Positions 53,981-63,541 are shown, counted from the stretch's first letter. The stretch: DNA of 64,000 bases from Acidobacteriaceae bacterium (GCA_025462885.1 JAOAPN010000002.1:186001-250000); one strand, 5' to 3'. Program-made: numbers and translations. The notes: a model not told the origin generated them from the letters alone.

Positions 53981-54472
53981 ATGAAGAAGATGATGTTGGC
54001 AGCAGCGATGATGACTGGACTTGCGGCTACGGCGGCGCAGGCACAGGTAGCGGTAAAGCATATTCAACCGAACGAGAAGTCGCCCATCGCAACTGGCGTC
54101 TGGGCTGGCGATACGCTCTACCTGAGCGGACAGCTTGCGGACCCAGTCACTCCGGCTGATGTTGCAAAGGGTACGCCGGCAGTTTACGGCGACACCAAGA
54201 CGCAGTCACTTTCAATCTTCAACAAGATCCAGAAGCTGCTGAAGGAGCAGGGTCTGGACATGAAGGACGTAGTGAAGATGACCGTGTTCCTGGCGGGCGA
54301 TCCGGCGAATGGTGGCAAGCTGGACTTCCCCGGCCTGCAGGCTTCCTACACCCAGTTCTTCGGGACCAAGGACCAGCCAAACAAGCCGGCCCGGAGCGCA
54401 ATGCAGGTAGCTGCTTTGGTCGCCCCTACCGCCCTGGTTGAGATCGAAGTCATTGCCGTAAAAGGTAAGTAG
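53981..54472 (+). CDS. Exported RidA-family enamine/imine deaminase
   Basis: 163 aa: a signal peptide (MKKMMLAAAMMTGLAATAAQA) followed by a full Rid domain. Family marks are LYLSGQLADPVTP, the helix KLLKEQGLDMKDVVKMTVFLAG, and the active-site arginine in NKPARSAMQVAALVAPTALVEIEVIAVKG, together with the Glu of VEIEV. Most RidA proteins are cytoplasmic and hydrolyse reactive 2-aminoacrylate-type imines. This one appears built for the periplasm and directly follows an exported oxidase that makes imines, a logical partnership. It shares a terminator with the convergent dipeptidase gene. Confidence 0.92.
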   Translation: MKKMMLAAAMMTGLAATAAQAQVAVKHIQPNEKSPIATGVWAGDTLYLSGQLADPVTPADVAKGTPAVYGDTKTQSLSIFNKIQKLLKEQGLDMKDVVKMTVFLAGDPANGGKLDFPGLQASYTQFFGTKDQPNKPARSAMQVAALVAPTALVEIEVIAVKGK

Positions 54473-54505
54473 TTTTTATTCTGTAACTTTTCAGTACTAA
54501 ATAAA

Positions 54506-54531
54506 AGAGGGCCTCGCGGCCCTCTTTTTAT
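54506..54531. terminator. Bidirectional intrinsic terminator
   Basis: A perfect stem AGAGGGCC (54506-54513) with GGCCCTCT (54518-54525), a 4-nt loop, followed by TTTTATTTTT on the forward strand and preceded by an A-rich stretch serving the reverse strand. It lies between the convergent ridA-like and dipeptidase genes. Confidence 0.88.
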
Positions 54532-54549
54532 TTTTGCGTGAAGACGTAA

Positions 54550-55827
54550 TTACTTTGCAGGAGAGTTCAGGGTGGGAGGCTTGATATGAGCGATCTGTTG
54601 ACGCTGCGCTTCCTTCTCCACGGCACGCATGACGCGAAGCAGATTGCCGCCGTAGATCTTCTTGATATCTTCAGCCGTGTAACCCTTCTCGAGCAACGCG
54701 CGGGTCAGCACCGGGAATTTATCGTAGGAGCTTAGTTCCGCGGGAACGCAGCCAACGCCATCGAAGTCGGTACCGATACCGACGTGATCAATGCCTCCAA
54801 TCTGCACCGCGTGGTCGATGTGAGCGACTACGTCAGCGAGGGTGGCGGGCGGAAGTTTGGAGTTGGCTTCCTGCATGATCTTTTCGATGGCGGCTTCGCG
54901 GGCAGAGGCATCGGTGATCTTCATGGCTTCACCGTAGCGCGGGCGAAGCTCGGCCATGATGGGCTTCGAGGCGTCGGAATAACGCTGCGAGAGATAAGCG
55001 CAGTCGAAGTTGATCTGGATGGTGCCACCCTTGGCGGCGAGTGCCTTGATCATCTCGTCTGTCATGTTGCGGGTGTGGTTGGAGACGGCGCGGCAACTGG
55101 AGTGCGAGGCGATGAGCGGAGCGGTGGAGACCTCAAGCGCATCGTAGAAAGTCTTGTCGGCGGTGTGGGAGATATCGACCATCATGCCGAGGCGGTTCAT
55201 CTCACGGACGACATCCTTACCAAACGGCGTGAGACCGTTGTGGTGCGCGACGGCAGGATTATCGAAGTCGCCCTGTGCGTCGGCCCAGCTATTGGTGTTG
55301 AAGTGGGTCAGCGTCATGTAGCGGACGCCGAGGGAGTAGTAATCGCGCAGCAGGCGAAGGGAATCCTCGATCGCGTGACCGCCTTCGATGCCCATTAGGG
55401 CGGCGATCTTCTTCTGCTTGTGCGCAGCTTCAATGTCCGCGGCGGTGGTGGCCAGGACGAAGTCGTTCGGATGCGCGGCGACGACGTCGGTACGAACCGT
55501 GTCGATCATCTGGAGAGTGCGGTTGGCGGCGTGATTGTCCTTCACATAGGAGGCGTCCACGAAGACGGCGAAGAACTCGGCGCTGAGAAACCCTTTCATG
55601 CGAGCGAGGTCAGTCTGGCCCGTCTTGTTGGGTGTGGCGATGTCGTAGCCGTCGACGGTGCGGGAAGGGACGTCGTCGTGCGTATCGATGAAGATGGCTT
55701 CACGCGTGATGCGGTCCACCTGGGCCTGCGTCACAGGCTTGGTAGGCGGCGTGCGCGTCTGGGCTCCCAGACTGAAGGCCGCGAAGGGAAGAGCTGTGCA
55801 GACGAAAAGACAGGCAGAAGAACGCAT
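54550..55827 (-). CDS. Exported M19 (renal dipeptidase-type) membrane dipeptidase
   Basis: 425 aa with a signal peptide (SACLFVCTALPFAAFSLGAQ). Zinc-site motifs are FIDTHDDVPS (His-x-Asp), MGIEGGHAIEDS (bridging Glu), MMVDISHTADKTF and IASHSSCRAVSNHTRN (His ligands), and IGTDFDGVG (active-site Asp). M19 enzymes cut dipeptides, including D-amino-acid ones, outside the cytoplasm. It lies 124 bp downstream of the Tat aminotransferase on the same strand and may share its transcript. The products, free amino acids, would feed the exported oxidase and aminotransferase. Confidence 0.93.
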   Translation of the reverse strand: MRSSACLFVCTALPFAAFSLGAQTRTPPTKPVTQAQVDRITREAIFIDTHDDVPSRTVDGYDIATPNKTGQTDLARMKGFLSAEFFAVFVDASYVKDNHAANRTLQMIDTVRTDVVAAHPNDFVLATTAADIEAAHKQKKIAALMGIEGGHAIEDSLRLLRDYYSLGVRYMTLTHFNTNSWADAQGDFDNPAVAHHNGLTPFGKDVVREMNRLGMMVDISHTADKTFYDALEVSTAPLIASHSSCRAVSNHTRNMTDEMIKALAAKGGTIQINFDCAYLSQRYSDASKPIMAELRPRYGEAMKITDASAREAAIEKIMQEANSKLPPATLADVVAHIDHAVQIGGIDHVGIGTDFDGVGCVPAELSSYDKFPVLTRALLEKGYTAEDIKKIYGGNLLRVMRAVEKEAQRQQIAHIKPPTLNSPAK

Positions 55828-55951
55828 GTGTGACCTTTCTTGTTTCCTGTTGCGGGTGATGGATGCGATAGAACCATTCTAAGTCAGCAGCTTAAAGCAC
55901 CAGACCCCAGCAGAGAAATCTGCCGGGGTCTGGTGTTGTGACGCGGTTGAA

Positions 55952-57178
55952 CTACGAGAGCTGCGGGAAGGCGACACCCTCGAAAGGATCGTGGCTGGTG
56001 AGGGACGCTGACTTGGGGCTGGCGTCCATGACTTCCTTGAAGGCGGTCTTGAACTTCGCCATCTCTTCAGGTGTGCCGACGGAGACGCGAACATAGTTCG
56101 GCCAGACGGACCAGGTGCGACCGATGTAGATGTTCTTCTCGCGCATCGCAGCGATGACCTGCTGGCCGGGGCGTTTGACATCGATCATGAAGCAGTTGGA
56201 CTGCGACGGGATGTACTTATAGCCGTTTGCCTTCAGGAAAGCGAAGGTATCGTTGCGGGTGTCGCCGATGATCTTTTTGCGCTCGGGGACGAGAGCCGCA
56301 TCGAGCAGGCTGACGTTGGCCGCGGCCGAACCGGTGATCGGCATGGCGTTCTGCCCGAACGGCTGGAGTTTGGCAAGCAGGTCGGGGCGACCGATCGCGA
56401 AGCCGCAACGAATGCCGGCCATGCCGTAGACCTTCGAGAAGGTGCGGAGGACGATTAGGTCTTTGTCAGCGGCAACGAGGTCAAGGACGTTCTCTCCGTC
56501 GGAGAGATGGATGTAGGCTTCATCGACCAGGAGGATGGAGCCCTTGGGCTTGTTCTCGAGCGCCCAAGTGATGTCCTTCTTCGAGGTGAGGGTGCCGGTG
56601 GGGTTGTTCGGGTTGCAGATATAGATCACGCCGGCGTTGGGATCGGCTGCGACCATCGCCTTGACATCATGGGAGTAGTCGGCGGTGAGGGGAACCTTGG
56701 AGACCTTGGCCTTGGCGACCATGGCGGCGCGCATGCCGGCTTCGTACGAGGGGTCTGCGGTGACAAAGCCTTTGGTGGGCGAGGTGAAAGCAAGAACGCT
56801 GAAGTGCAGCGGCTCGGAGGAGCCAGCATAGACCGAGATGTAGTTCTCTTTGAGGCCGTTCTGCTCGGCGAAGGTCTTGGTAAGTTTTGCGGTCTCGCCG
56901 TCAATGTCGTAGCGGCCGCCCTTATGTGCAATGGCTGCGATGGCTTCGCATGCCGCTCTACAAGGCCCCAGGGGATTCTCATTGGCGTTGATCAGAACGG
57001 CGTCGGCTGGCATGGCGGTGCGAATGCGCTTTGCAGGAACGGCACCTGCGGGAGTGGCAGCCTGCTGGGCAGCCCAGGCAAAGTGGGCTTCCGTGAGGAT
57101 GGGCATGGACGCGGCGACGCCGGCCAGACGCATGAAGGAACGGCGAGAGACAGAGGATGATGCCTTGGGCAGTTTCAT
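55952..57178 (-). CDS. Tat-exported HisC-like PLP aminotransferase 2
   Basis: 408 aa. The Tat signal is in KASSSVSRRSFMRLAGVAASM. The catalytic domain shows INANENPLGPC, YAGSSEPLHF, YICNPNNPTGTLTSKKD, LLVDEAYIHLSDGE, the PLP lysine in RTFSKVYGMAGIRCGFA and the carboxylate-binding Arg in NYVRVSVGTPEEM. It is a homologue of the protein at 20296-21420; both are exported and both are divergent from a TonB receptor. The ATG at 57178 has aaggag 8 nt upstream. Its acceptor keto acid must be available outside the cytoplasm. Confidence 0.9.
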   Translation of the reverse strand: MKLPKASSSVSRRSFMRLAGVAASMPILTEAHFAWAAQQAATPAGAVPAKRIRTAMPADAVLINANENPLGPCRAACEAIAAIAHKGGRYDIDGETAKLTKTFAEQNGLKENYISVYAGSSEPLHFSVLAFTSPTKGFVTADPSYEAGMRAAMVAKAKVSKVPLTADYSHDVKAMVAADPNAGVIYICNPNNPTGTLTSKKDITWALENKPKGSILLVDEAYIHLSDGENVLDLVAADKDLIVLRTFSKVYGMAGIRCGFAIGRPDLLAKLQPFGQNAMPITGSAAANVSLLDAALVPERKKIIGDTRNDTFAFLKANGYKYIPSQSNCFMIDVKRPGQQVIAAMREKNIYIGRTWSVWPNYVRVSVGTPEEMAKFKTAFKEVMDASPKSASLTSHDPFEGVAFPQLS

Positions 57179-57442
57179 AAACAACTCCTTAGGTAAGACG
57201 ACTCAGATGAAGCGGTGCTTCTAGGTCCATCGCAAGTAGTTAGTTTTTAGGGAAGGATGGCATGCGCCAACTTGCATTTACTGTAACTGAATATCTGTTT
57301 TATTGCGGAGAAATATTGTTTTTTTACTCATCTACTTTCTAGTTCGATCTGTGCGGATCTTCAGGAATTTACAACGAATTCTGTTCACCGCAGTGTGACG
57401 GCGCAGCCATAGTTTTTGCGTATCGAGGGTCAAACTTTTTTG

Positions 57443-57471
57443 TTGACACGCTGTTCACACTCCGCTAGTCT
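57443..57471 (+). promoter_or_regulatory. Candidate sigma-70 promoter for TonB receptor 3
   Basis: A consensus -35 TTGACA (57443-57448) and a -10-like TAGTCT (57466-57471) are separated by exactly 17 bp, inside an AT-rich divergent region. It points toward the receptor gene with a predicted leader of about 420 nt. Confidence 0.6.
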
Positions 57472-57895
57472 CAGACACATTATCGAAAAGGCTATTTCTC
57501 ACGTCAGTGGGTCGCTGTAGTCTTGCGGCCTTGAAACAGAAGTGTATGTAGCTGCTTTCCGCCCCCAGTCTTGCGGATAAGCTAATCCGGCACCCGCCGG
57601 AAACTGGTTCGATTTTTCTTTCGCCTTGACTCCGTCAACGTCGCCGGAGAGCAGATCAAATAAACAAAGAATTACCCGTTCAGGCTTTTTGTAACTCTTT
57701 TTTAGGGTGACGGAGAGGTGTATTTATCTCTCGGTTCAGCCGCCATCCATGGCGACCTTACCCATGCTTTGCCTGAAATCGATCTGCAATCTCAAGTTCT
57801 AATACAGCCACTTGCACCCGAGGCCGCAGCAGAAGCTGTCGGCACGGAGATGTAAATGGAACTATTAACGCGGTTTACTTCCGGGAGGCATTCAC
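57472..57895 (+). other. Long predicted 5' leader of TonB receptor 3
   Basis: About 420 nt without a coding gene. Small potential hairpins include ggat-aagcta-atcc at about 57575-57588 and ccgg-caccc-gccgg just after. No known riboswitch consensus is recognised by eye. A gggagg lies shortly before the GTG at 57896. Confidence 0.4.
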
Positions 57896-60800
57896 GTGAT
57901 TGTTTCGAGAAAGAATCTCCAGAGTCTATTCCTTGTATTGGCGATAATGTTGTCGCTGGTGGGGGGCGCGAATGCGCAGTCTAACTACGGAGCGGTGCGT
58001 GGATCCGTTACAGACTCACAGGGGGCTACGGTCTCCAATGCTGCTGTAACGCTGGTGTCCGATGCCACCAAGCTGTCGCGTTCGACCGTAAGTAACGGCT
58101 CGGGAGAATATTCATTTAGCGCCGTGGATCCAGGTGGCTACTCGGTGGTTGTGATCTCTTCAGGATTCAAGAAATCCGAAAGCAGAGGCATCGTAGTTGA
58201 CTCGGGTAATACGATCGCCCTCGATGTAAAGCTTGCGCTCGGATCGGCTGATCAGACGGTCGAGGTCACATCCGCTGAGCCGGTGATTGATTCCGGTACG
58301 TCGTACGGTGGGCAACTCATCGATTCCCAGAAGCTGCAAAATCTTCCGAATCCGGGTCGTAACCCATTTCTTTTCTCGAAACTCGACAACAACGTGACGC
58401 CAGTAGGCGATCCGCGCTTTGTGCGTTTTCAGGACCAGAGTGGATCTTCAACGATCTCTATCGCAGGCGCGCCCATTAGCTCCAATAACTACTCTATCGA
58501 CGGCATCCCCATTACCGACTTCAGCAATCGCGCAGTGATCATCCCCTCGATTGAGGCGGTTCAGGACGTCAAGGTTCAGCAGAACACCTATGATGCTGAG
58601 ATTGGTCGTACGAGTGGTGGCATGTTCAATACGACTCTTCGTTCCGGCTCCAGCACATTGCATGGAGTTCTACAGGGAGAGACCCGTCAGACGAACTGGG
58701 GAGCGAATCTGTTCTTCAATAATCGTACGGCCTATAAGGATCCAATTACAGGAGTAACGCAGCCGACCACACCTCGCGGAGCGGCGGAGTTTTATAGCTA
58801 CGTTGGTTCTCTGGGTGGCCCAATTCCGCTGCCCAAGATTTTGGGCGGTAAAAACAAGACCTTCTTCTGGATTACGGAAGAAGGCTATCGTCAGCGTTCG
58901 CCTCTGACCGCGTCGAACGCTTTTGCTGTTCCGTCGCCGTTGCAACTGACGGGAGATTTCTCCGAAATCGGTACAAAGCTTCCGAATGGCACCTGCGGGC
59001 CGGGACCACTCACGCCCGCCGGCGTACCGGGTCGCTGCATTTTCGATCCGCTTAGCAGCCCTCGAGTGATTTTCGACGGCAACAAAATTCCTGCAGGCCG
59101 TATCAATGCAATCGGTCAGGCGATCCTGAACGCTTATCCGAAGCAGAACGCTACCTACACTGGCTATGGCTCTAACAATTTCAATGGCGGCGATACGCTT
59201 GGCGACCGGGCAGATGAGTTCATCGGCAAGCTGGATCACACCTTTGGCACGCGATGGAATGCAGATTTTTATTACATGCATTACGGATCCAAGGAGCCGA
59301 GCGGAAATGCTCTGGGAACCGCAGCCAGCAGTCAGGCCACCTTGCTATTCCGGAAGGTAGATGCCATTGGCATACAAAACACAATCACCCTCAACCCAAC
59401 GACAGTCCTGACGGTCGGCTTCGGGTTCAATCGCTTCCCCAACAACTCATTGGAATACAGCACAGGCTTTGATCAGGCGTCCCTGGGTTTTGGCGGCAAC
59501 TATCTCGCTGCTTTGGCTAAGAAGGCCTTTCCAGTCATCAACGGAGATGCCGGTCTCTCGAGTGAAGGTGGATCGACCGGTGCCTCAGGTCCATCCGTTT
59601 ACTTCTCGCGTAACTTTGTGGTTGGAATTGCCAAGAGTCTTGGCAAACACAATGTCAAGGCGGGCTATGTGTTTCGGGCGATCAGTCTGACCTTTACCAA
59701 CGTGGCAAGTGCCGCGGGTAACTTTACCTTTGATTCGACGCTCACCAACTCGGGCGTCACTGCAACCAGCAGCAGCACCGGTGCCACCGCCGCTTCTCTT
59801 CTGCTTGGATATCCTTTGACCGGATCACTGGTTATCCCAACCCAACTCGCCATTACGACGGGGTACAACGCATTTTACGCTCAGGACGACTGGCGTGCGA
59901 CGTCAAAGCTCACCTTGAACCTCGGTCTTCGCTACGAGCACGAGCCAGGCGTTCACGAGCGCAACAATCGATACTCGGTTGGTTTCGACCGTACCGCTGC
60001 TTATACTGTGGCTGGATCGTCGGTCGCAGCAGTGGGTGGCGTAGAGTTCGCCGGACAAAATGGCTATTCTACGTCGACTGGACAAACGCCGAACAAGTGG
60101 TCTCCTCGCGCTGGTTTTGCCTATGCGCTCACTCCGAAGACTGTCATTCAGGGCGGCTACGGCTTGTTCTATCAGCCGCTCGTCTATAGCGGATCTGCTG
60201 CGCTGGCACCAGGCTACGTTCTGACAAATACCATCCCTTCACAGACTGGTGTCCCGGCGATCAGCCTGAACAATCCTTTCCCAACGCTTAGCACTACGGC
60301 TACTGGTAACGCGCTCGGTCTCAGCACCAGCATTGGAAGTTCTGTTACGGTGATCGACCAGAATCGGAAGGCTCCGCTGTACCAGTCTTACTCGGCTGAC
60401 GTGCAGCAGGAGCTTCCTTATGGCTTCGCGGTGAAGATTGCTTATGTTGGCGGTCATGCCCGCAACCAGCCAAACAGTCTGAACATCAATCAACTGCAGA
60501 ACAGCTACCTGGCGCAGGGGAATACTGCTCTTACTGCCAGAGTGCCATTCAAATTCGCAGGGACTGGATCGTGGAGCACTGCGACCCAGCCCTACAATCA
60601 GACTGTCCGGCCCTTCCCCCAGTTCACCAGCATCTCCGATTCGGTGAGCAACGGTGTGAGCAACTACAACTCCCTTGGGATCAAAGTCCAGAAGCGCTTT
60701 AGCCGCGGTCTGACCGTGTTGGCGGCGTTCACTTGGGCTTCCAACTGGGACAACCTGTGGGGCGCTTCCAGCACTTTGAACCCGGGCAACAATGGTCCGC

Positions 60801-61402
60801 AGGATATCTACAATCTGGCTCCGGAGTATGCGCGCTCGATCAACGATATTCCGAAGCGAACCTCGATCGCAGTGACCTATGAACTGCCGTTCGGCCGCGG
60901 GAAGCAATTCCTTGGCGGAGCAAACCGCTGGCTTGATCTGGCTGTTGGTGGATGGAAGTTCAACGACATCATGATTATTCAGGATGGCGCGCCGCTTCCA
61001 ATCACCCAGTCGACCAACGCCAACGCCGCTTTCGGAAACGGAACGACACGACCGACGAAGGTAGCTGGTGTCTCCGCCTGCTACTCGGGTAGGCCCGAGG
61101 ATCGTTTGGGCGCCTACTTCAATGCGGCCGCCTTTACAACGACCCCTGTGACGAGTTACGGCAATCAGCCCCGCACCAGCAACTGCTATGGCCCTGGGTA
61201 CTTGAACTCCGATCTTTCCTTGAACAAGAACTTCAAGGTGACGGAGCGAGTAAGTGCCGAGTTCCGCGCAGAGGCATTGAATGCCTTCAACACGCCGCAG
61301 TTCAATGGACCCTCATTGACCACCGATACGAATGCTGGAAAGATCACTGGTACGCTGGGCTTCCCACGGTTGGTTCAGCTTGGAGGTCGTCTGACCTTCT
61401 AA
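57896..61402 (+). CDS. Oar-like TonB-dependent receptor 3
   Basis: 1168-aa outer-membrane receptor. Signal peptide ending ANAQ, a regulatory-like beta-sandwich (YGAVRGSVTDSQGATVSNAAV; FSAVDPGGYSVVVISSGFK), a plug (LQNLPNPGRNPFLFSKLDNNVTPVGDP; YSIDGIPITD; VQQNTYDAEIGRTSGGMFNTTLRSG) and a barrel ending LVQLGGRLTF. It is paralogous to receptor 2 (15920-19585). It is divergent from the Tat aminotransferase 2 and near an exported dipeptidase, so peptide import or binding is the favoured ligand class (inference). Confidence 0.94.
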   Translation: MIVSRKNLQSLFLVLAIMLSLVGGANAQSNYGAVRGSVTDSQGATVSNAAVTLVSDATKLSRSTVSNGSGEYSFSAVDPGGYSVVVISSGFKKSESRGIVVDSGNTIALDVKLALGSADQTVEVTSAEPVIDSGTSYGGQLIDSQKLQNLPNPGRNPFLFSKLDNNVTPVGDPRFVRFQDQSGSSTISIAGAPISSNNYSIDGIPITDFSNRAVIIPSIEAVQDVKVQQNTYDAEIGRTSGGMFNTTLRSGSSTLHGVLQGETRQTNWGANLFFNNRTAYKDPITGVTQPTTPRGAAEFYSYVGSLGGPIPLPKILGGKNKTFFWITEEGYRQRSPLTASNAFAVPSPLQLTGDFSEIGTKLPNGTCGPGPLTPAGVPGRCIFDPLSSPRVIFDGNKIPAGRINAIGQAILNAYPKQNATYTGYGSNNFNGGDTLGDRADEFIGKLDHTFGTRWNADFYYMHYGSKEPSGNALGTAASSQATLLFRKVDAIGIQNTITLNPTTVLTVGFGFNRFPNNSLEYSTGFDQASLGFGGNYLAALAKKAFPVINGDAGLSSEGGSTGASGPSVYFSRNFVVGIAKSLGKHNVKAGYVFRAISLTFTNVASAAGNFTFDSTLTNSGVTATSSSTGATAASLLLGYPLTGSLVIPTQLAITTGYNAFYAQDDWRATSKLTLNLGLRYEHEPGVHERNNRYSVGFDRTAAYTVAGSSVAAVGGVEFAGQNGYSTSTGQTPNKWSPRAGFAYALTPKTVIQGGYGLFYQPLVYSGSAALAPGYVLTNTIPSQTGVPAISLNNPFPTLSTTATGNALGLSTSIGSSVTVIDQNRKAPLYQSYSADVQQELPYGFAVKIAYVGGHARNQPNSLNINQLQNSYLAQGNTALTARVPFKFAGTGSWSTATQPYNQTVRPFPQFTSISDSVSNGVSNYNSLGIKVQKRFSRGLTVLAAFTWASNWDNLWGASSTLNPGNNGPQDIYNLAPEYARSINDIPKRTSIAVTYELPFGRGKQFLGGANRWLDLAVGGWKFNDIMIIQDGAPLPITQSTNANAAFGNGTTRPTKVAGVSACYSGRPEDRLGAYFNAAAFTTTPVTSYGNQPRTSNCYGPGYLNSDLSLNKNFKVTERVSAEFRAEALNAFNTPQFNGPSLTTDTNAGKITGTLGFPRLVQLGGRLTF

Positions 61403-61425
61403 TCGTCTCCTTCTACCGCTGCATC

Positions 61426-61460
61426 ACGGCGTCACCGGAGTCTTTCGGTGACGCCGTTTC
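61426..61460 (+). terminator. Intrinsic terminator of TonB receptor 3
   Basis: A perfect 12-bp stem ACGGCGTCACCG (61426-61437) with CGGTGACGCCGT (61446-61457), an 8-nt loop and a T-rich tail (TTCATTTT), 24 bp after the receptor stop. Confidence 0.85.
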
Positions 61461-61590
61461 ATTTTGCCGGGGATGGAAGGACTATCGGATACTACGGACG
61501 ATGTGATAGAAAGACCTCGTTGGTCTAACCACTTTGTGGAAACCATGAATTAAATTGCAAAAGAGAGCGGCGCCTCTGAGCGCTGATGTG

Positions 61591-63060
61591 ATGACTGAAA
61601 TGGCTGAAGCAACTTGCGATATTGGGTTGATCGGGTTGGCGGTGATGGGGCAGAACCTGGTCCTGAACATGAACGACCATGGATATAAAGTTGCGGTATT
61701 TAACCGGACAGTCTCGAAGGTGGATGATTTCATCAACGACGAGGCCAAGGGCACCCAGGTGGTTGGGGCGCACTCCGTGGAAGAGATGTGCGGGCTGCTG
61801 AAGACGCCGCGGCGCGTGATGATTATGGTGAAGGCGGGAGACGTGGTCGATCAGACGATCGAACATATACTGCCGTACCTGGAGAAGGGCGACATCATCA
61901 TTGATGGTGGGAACTCCTTGTATACGGACTCGAACCGCCGCACGAAGGATCTGGCGGCGAAGGGAATTCTGTTCATCGGAACCGGAGTTTCAGGTGGGGA
62001 AGAGGGTGCTCGATTCGGACCGTCCATCATGCCGGGTGGCAATCCGGAGGCGTGGCCGCATGTGAAGGAGATCTTCCAGGCCATCTCCGCCAAAGTTGAA
62101 GACGGAACCCCATGCTGCGACTGGGTAGGCGAGGACGGCGCAGGCCACTACGTCAAGATGGTTCACAACGGCATCGAATACGGCGATATGCAGTTGATCG
62201 GTGAGGCCTACCAGTTGCTGAAGGAAGGGCTGGGACTTACGCCGGATGAATTCGCCGAGGTATTTTCCGAGTGGAACAAGGGAGAACTGGACAGCTTCCT
62301 GATCGAGATCTCGGCGACCATCTTCGCCAAGAAGGACGAGGATGGGTCTCCACTGCTGGACAAGATCCTCGACACCGCAGGCCAGAAGGGAACTGGCAAG
62401 TGGACGGCGATTTCCGCGCTCGACCTCGGCATGCCGGTGACGCTGATCGGGGAGAGTGTCTTTGCACGTTGTCTCTCGGCGTTGAAGGATGAGCGAGTCG
62501 CCGCAGCGAAGATTTTGGCCGGGCCGAAGAAAGCTCTCACCGTCTCCGAGAAGAAGGCGTTCATCGAGGATGTGCGCCGTGCGCTTTACTGCTCGAAGAT
62601 GATCAGCTACGCGCAGGGTTATATGCTGCTCCGTGCAGCCGAGAAGGAGCAGGGCTGGAACCTCAACATGGGCGGCGTTGCCCTGATGTGGCGCGGCGGA
62701 TGCATCATCCGGAGCGCGTTCCTGGGCGATATCAAGGCCGCGTTCGACAAGGATCCGAAGCTGCAGAATCTGCTGATGGACGACTTCTTCTCGAGCGCGC
62801 TGAATAAGTACCAGATGTCGTGGCGTAAGGCCGTGATCCACGCAATCGAGATCGGAGTGCCGATGCCGGCGTTCTCGACGGCACTGTCGTTCTACGACGG
62901 CTACCGGACGGAGCGGCTGCCGGCCAACCTGCTGCAGGCGCAGCGCGACTTCTTTGGCGCGCATACCTATGAGCGGGTCGATAAACCGCGCGGCGAGTTC
63001 TTCCACACAAACTGGACCGGGCGGGGCGGACGAGTCGCATCGTCGACCTACAACGCTTAG
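61591..63060 (+). CDS. gnd: 6-phosphogluconate dehydrogenase (decarboxylating)
   Basis: 489 aa, full family length. The NADP site is GLIGLAVMGQNLVLNMNDHGYKVAVFNRT, then GTGVSGGEEGARFGPSIMPGG, the catalytic KMVHNGIEYGDMQLIGEAY, the helical domain, and a C-terminal tail GEFFHTNWTGRGG. It oxidises 6-phosphogluconate to ribulose-5-phosphate with NADPH formation in the pentose-phosphate pathway. The ATG at 61591 is the family-like start; the open frame extends upstream to 61555. A monocistronic unit with its own terminator. Confidence 0.95.
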   Translation: MTEMAEATCDIGLIGLAVMGQNLVLNMNDHGYKVAVFNRTVSKVDDFINDEAKGTQVVGAHSVEEMCGLLKTPRRVMIMVKAGDVVDQTIEHILPYLEKGDIIIDGGNSLYTDSNRRTKDLAAKGILFIGTGVSGGEEGARFGPSIMPGGNPEAWPHVKEIFQAISAKVEDGTPCCDWVGEDGAGHYVKMVHNGIEYGDMQLIGEAYQLLKEGLGLTPDEFAEVFSEWNKGELDSFLIEISATIFAKKDEDGSPLLDKILDTAGQKGTGKWTAISALDLGMPVTLIGESVFARCLSALKDERVAAAKILAGPKKALTVSEKKAFIEDVRRALYCSKMISYAQGYMLLRAAEKEQGWNLNMGGVALMWRGGCIIRSAFLGDIKAAFDKDPKLQNLLMDDFFSSALNKYQMSWRKAVIHAIEIGVPMPAFSTALSFYDGYRTERLPANLLQAQRDFFGAHTYERVDKPRGEFFHTNWTGRGGRVASSTYNA

Positions 63061-63077
63061 GCTTATAGCAACGCAGG

Positions 63078-63114
63078 AAAGGACCGGGGGCGGAAATGCC
63101 TCCGGTCTTTTTTT
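63078..63114 (+). terminator. Intrinsic terminator of gnd
   Basis: Stem AAAGGACCGG (63078-63087) with CCGGTCTTT (63102-63110) and one bulged G, followed by more T residues (TTTTGCTTTT). Confidence 0.85.
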
Positions 63115-63247
63115 GCTTTTGCCACGTATTCCGCTGCCTGCCTGCGGTCGGTGATGTCTACGAATGTTGCCAGGACCACCCGGTTTCGGGAAGGATAACT
63201 CCGCTGGAGATAACAGTCTTGAGGAGAGTTGCAAAAGCTATTCGGGT

Positions 63248-63541
63248 TTAGGTATGGAGCGTGTGCCAGGCGTCCAGCGTCCAGATCGTCACGATGCCTA
63301 CTGTAATCAATGTGGTGACGACTCCGAGGACGCGGACGAAAGGCTGAATCTGGTTGATGCGGTGGACTATTTCACTTTGCTGGCGCTGGCCGTCGGGGTC
63401 GATGTTGGTAAGGAAAAGACGCTCCTGCTCGTATCGCGTGAGTTGGCCGCGATAGGTAAGGATCGCTACGAAGCAGGCGGTAGCCGCCGCCCAGACGATA
63501 AGCAGAACCGGAACAGATTTAACAGCGGAATCGAGGTTCAT
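63248..63541 (-). CDS. Small two-helix membrane protein
   Basis: 97 aa with two predicted membrane helices (VPVLLIVWAAATACFVAIL and VRVLGVVTTLITVGIVTIWTL) flanking a charged middle. A gggagg lies 7 nt before the ATG at 63541. Its second helix and tail are alignable with the partial gene at 63888-64000 (QPFVRVLG...GIV.W..DAW versus APYVKILG...GIV.W..DAW), so the two form a tandem family. No function is known. Confidence 0.72.
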   Translation of the reverse strand: MNLDSAVKSVPVLLIVWAAATACFVAILTYRGQLTRYEQERLFLTNIDPDGQRQQSEIVHRINQIQPFVRVLGVVTTLITVGIVTIWTLDAWHTLHT

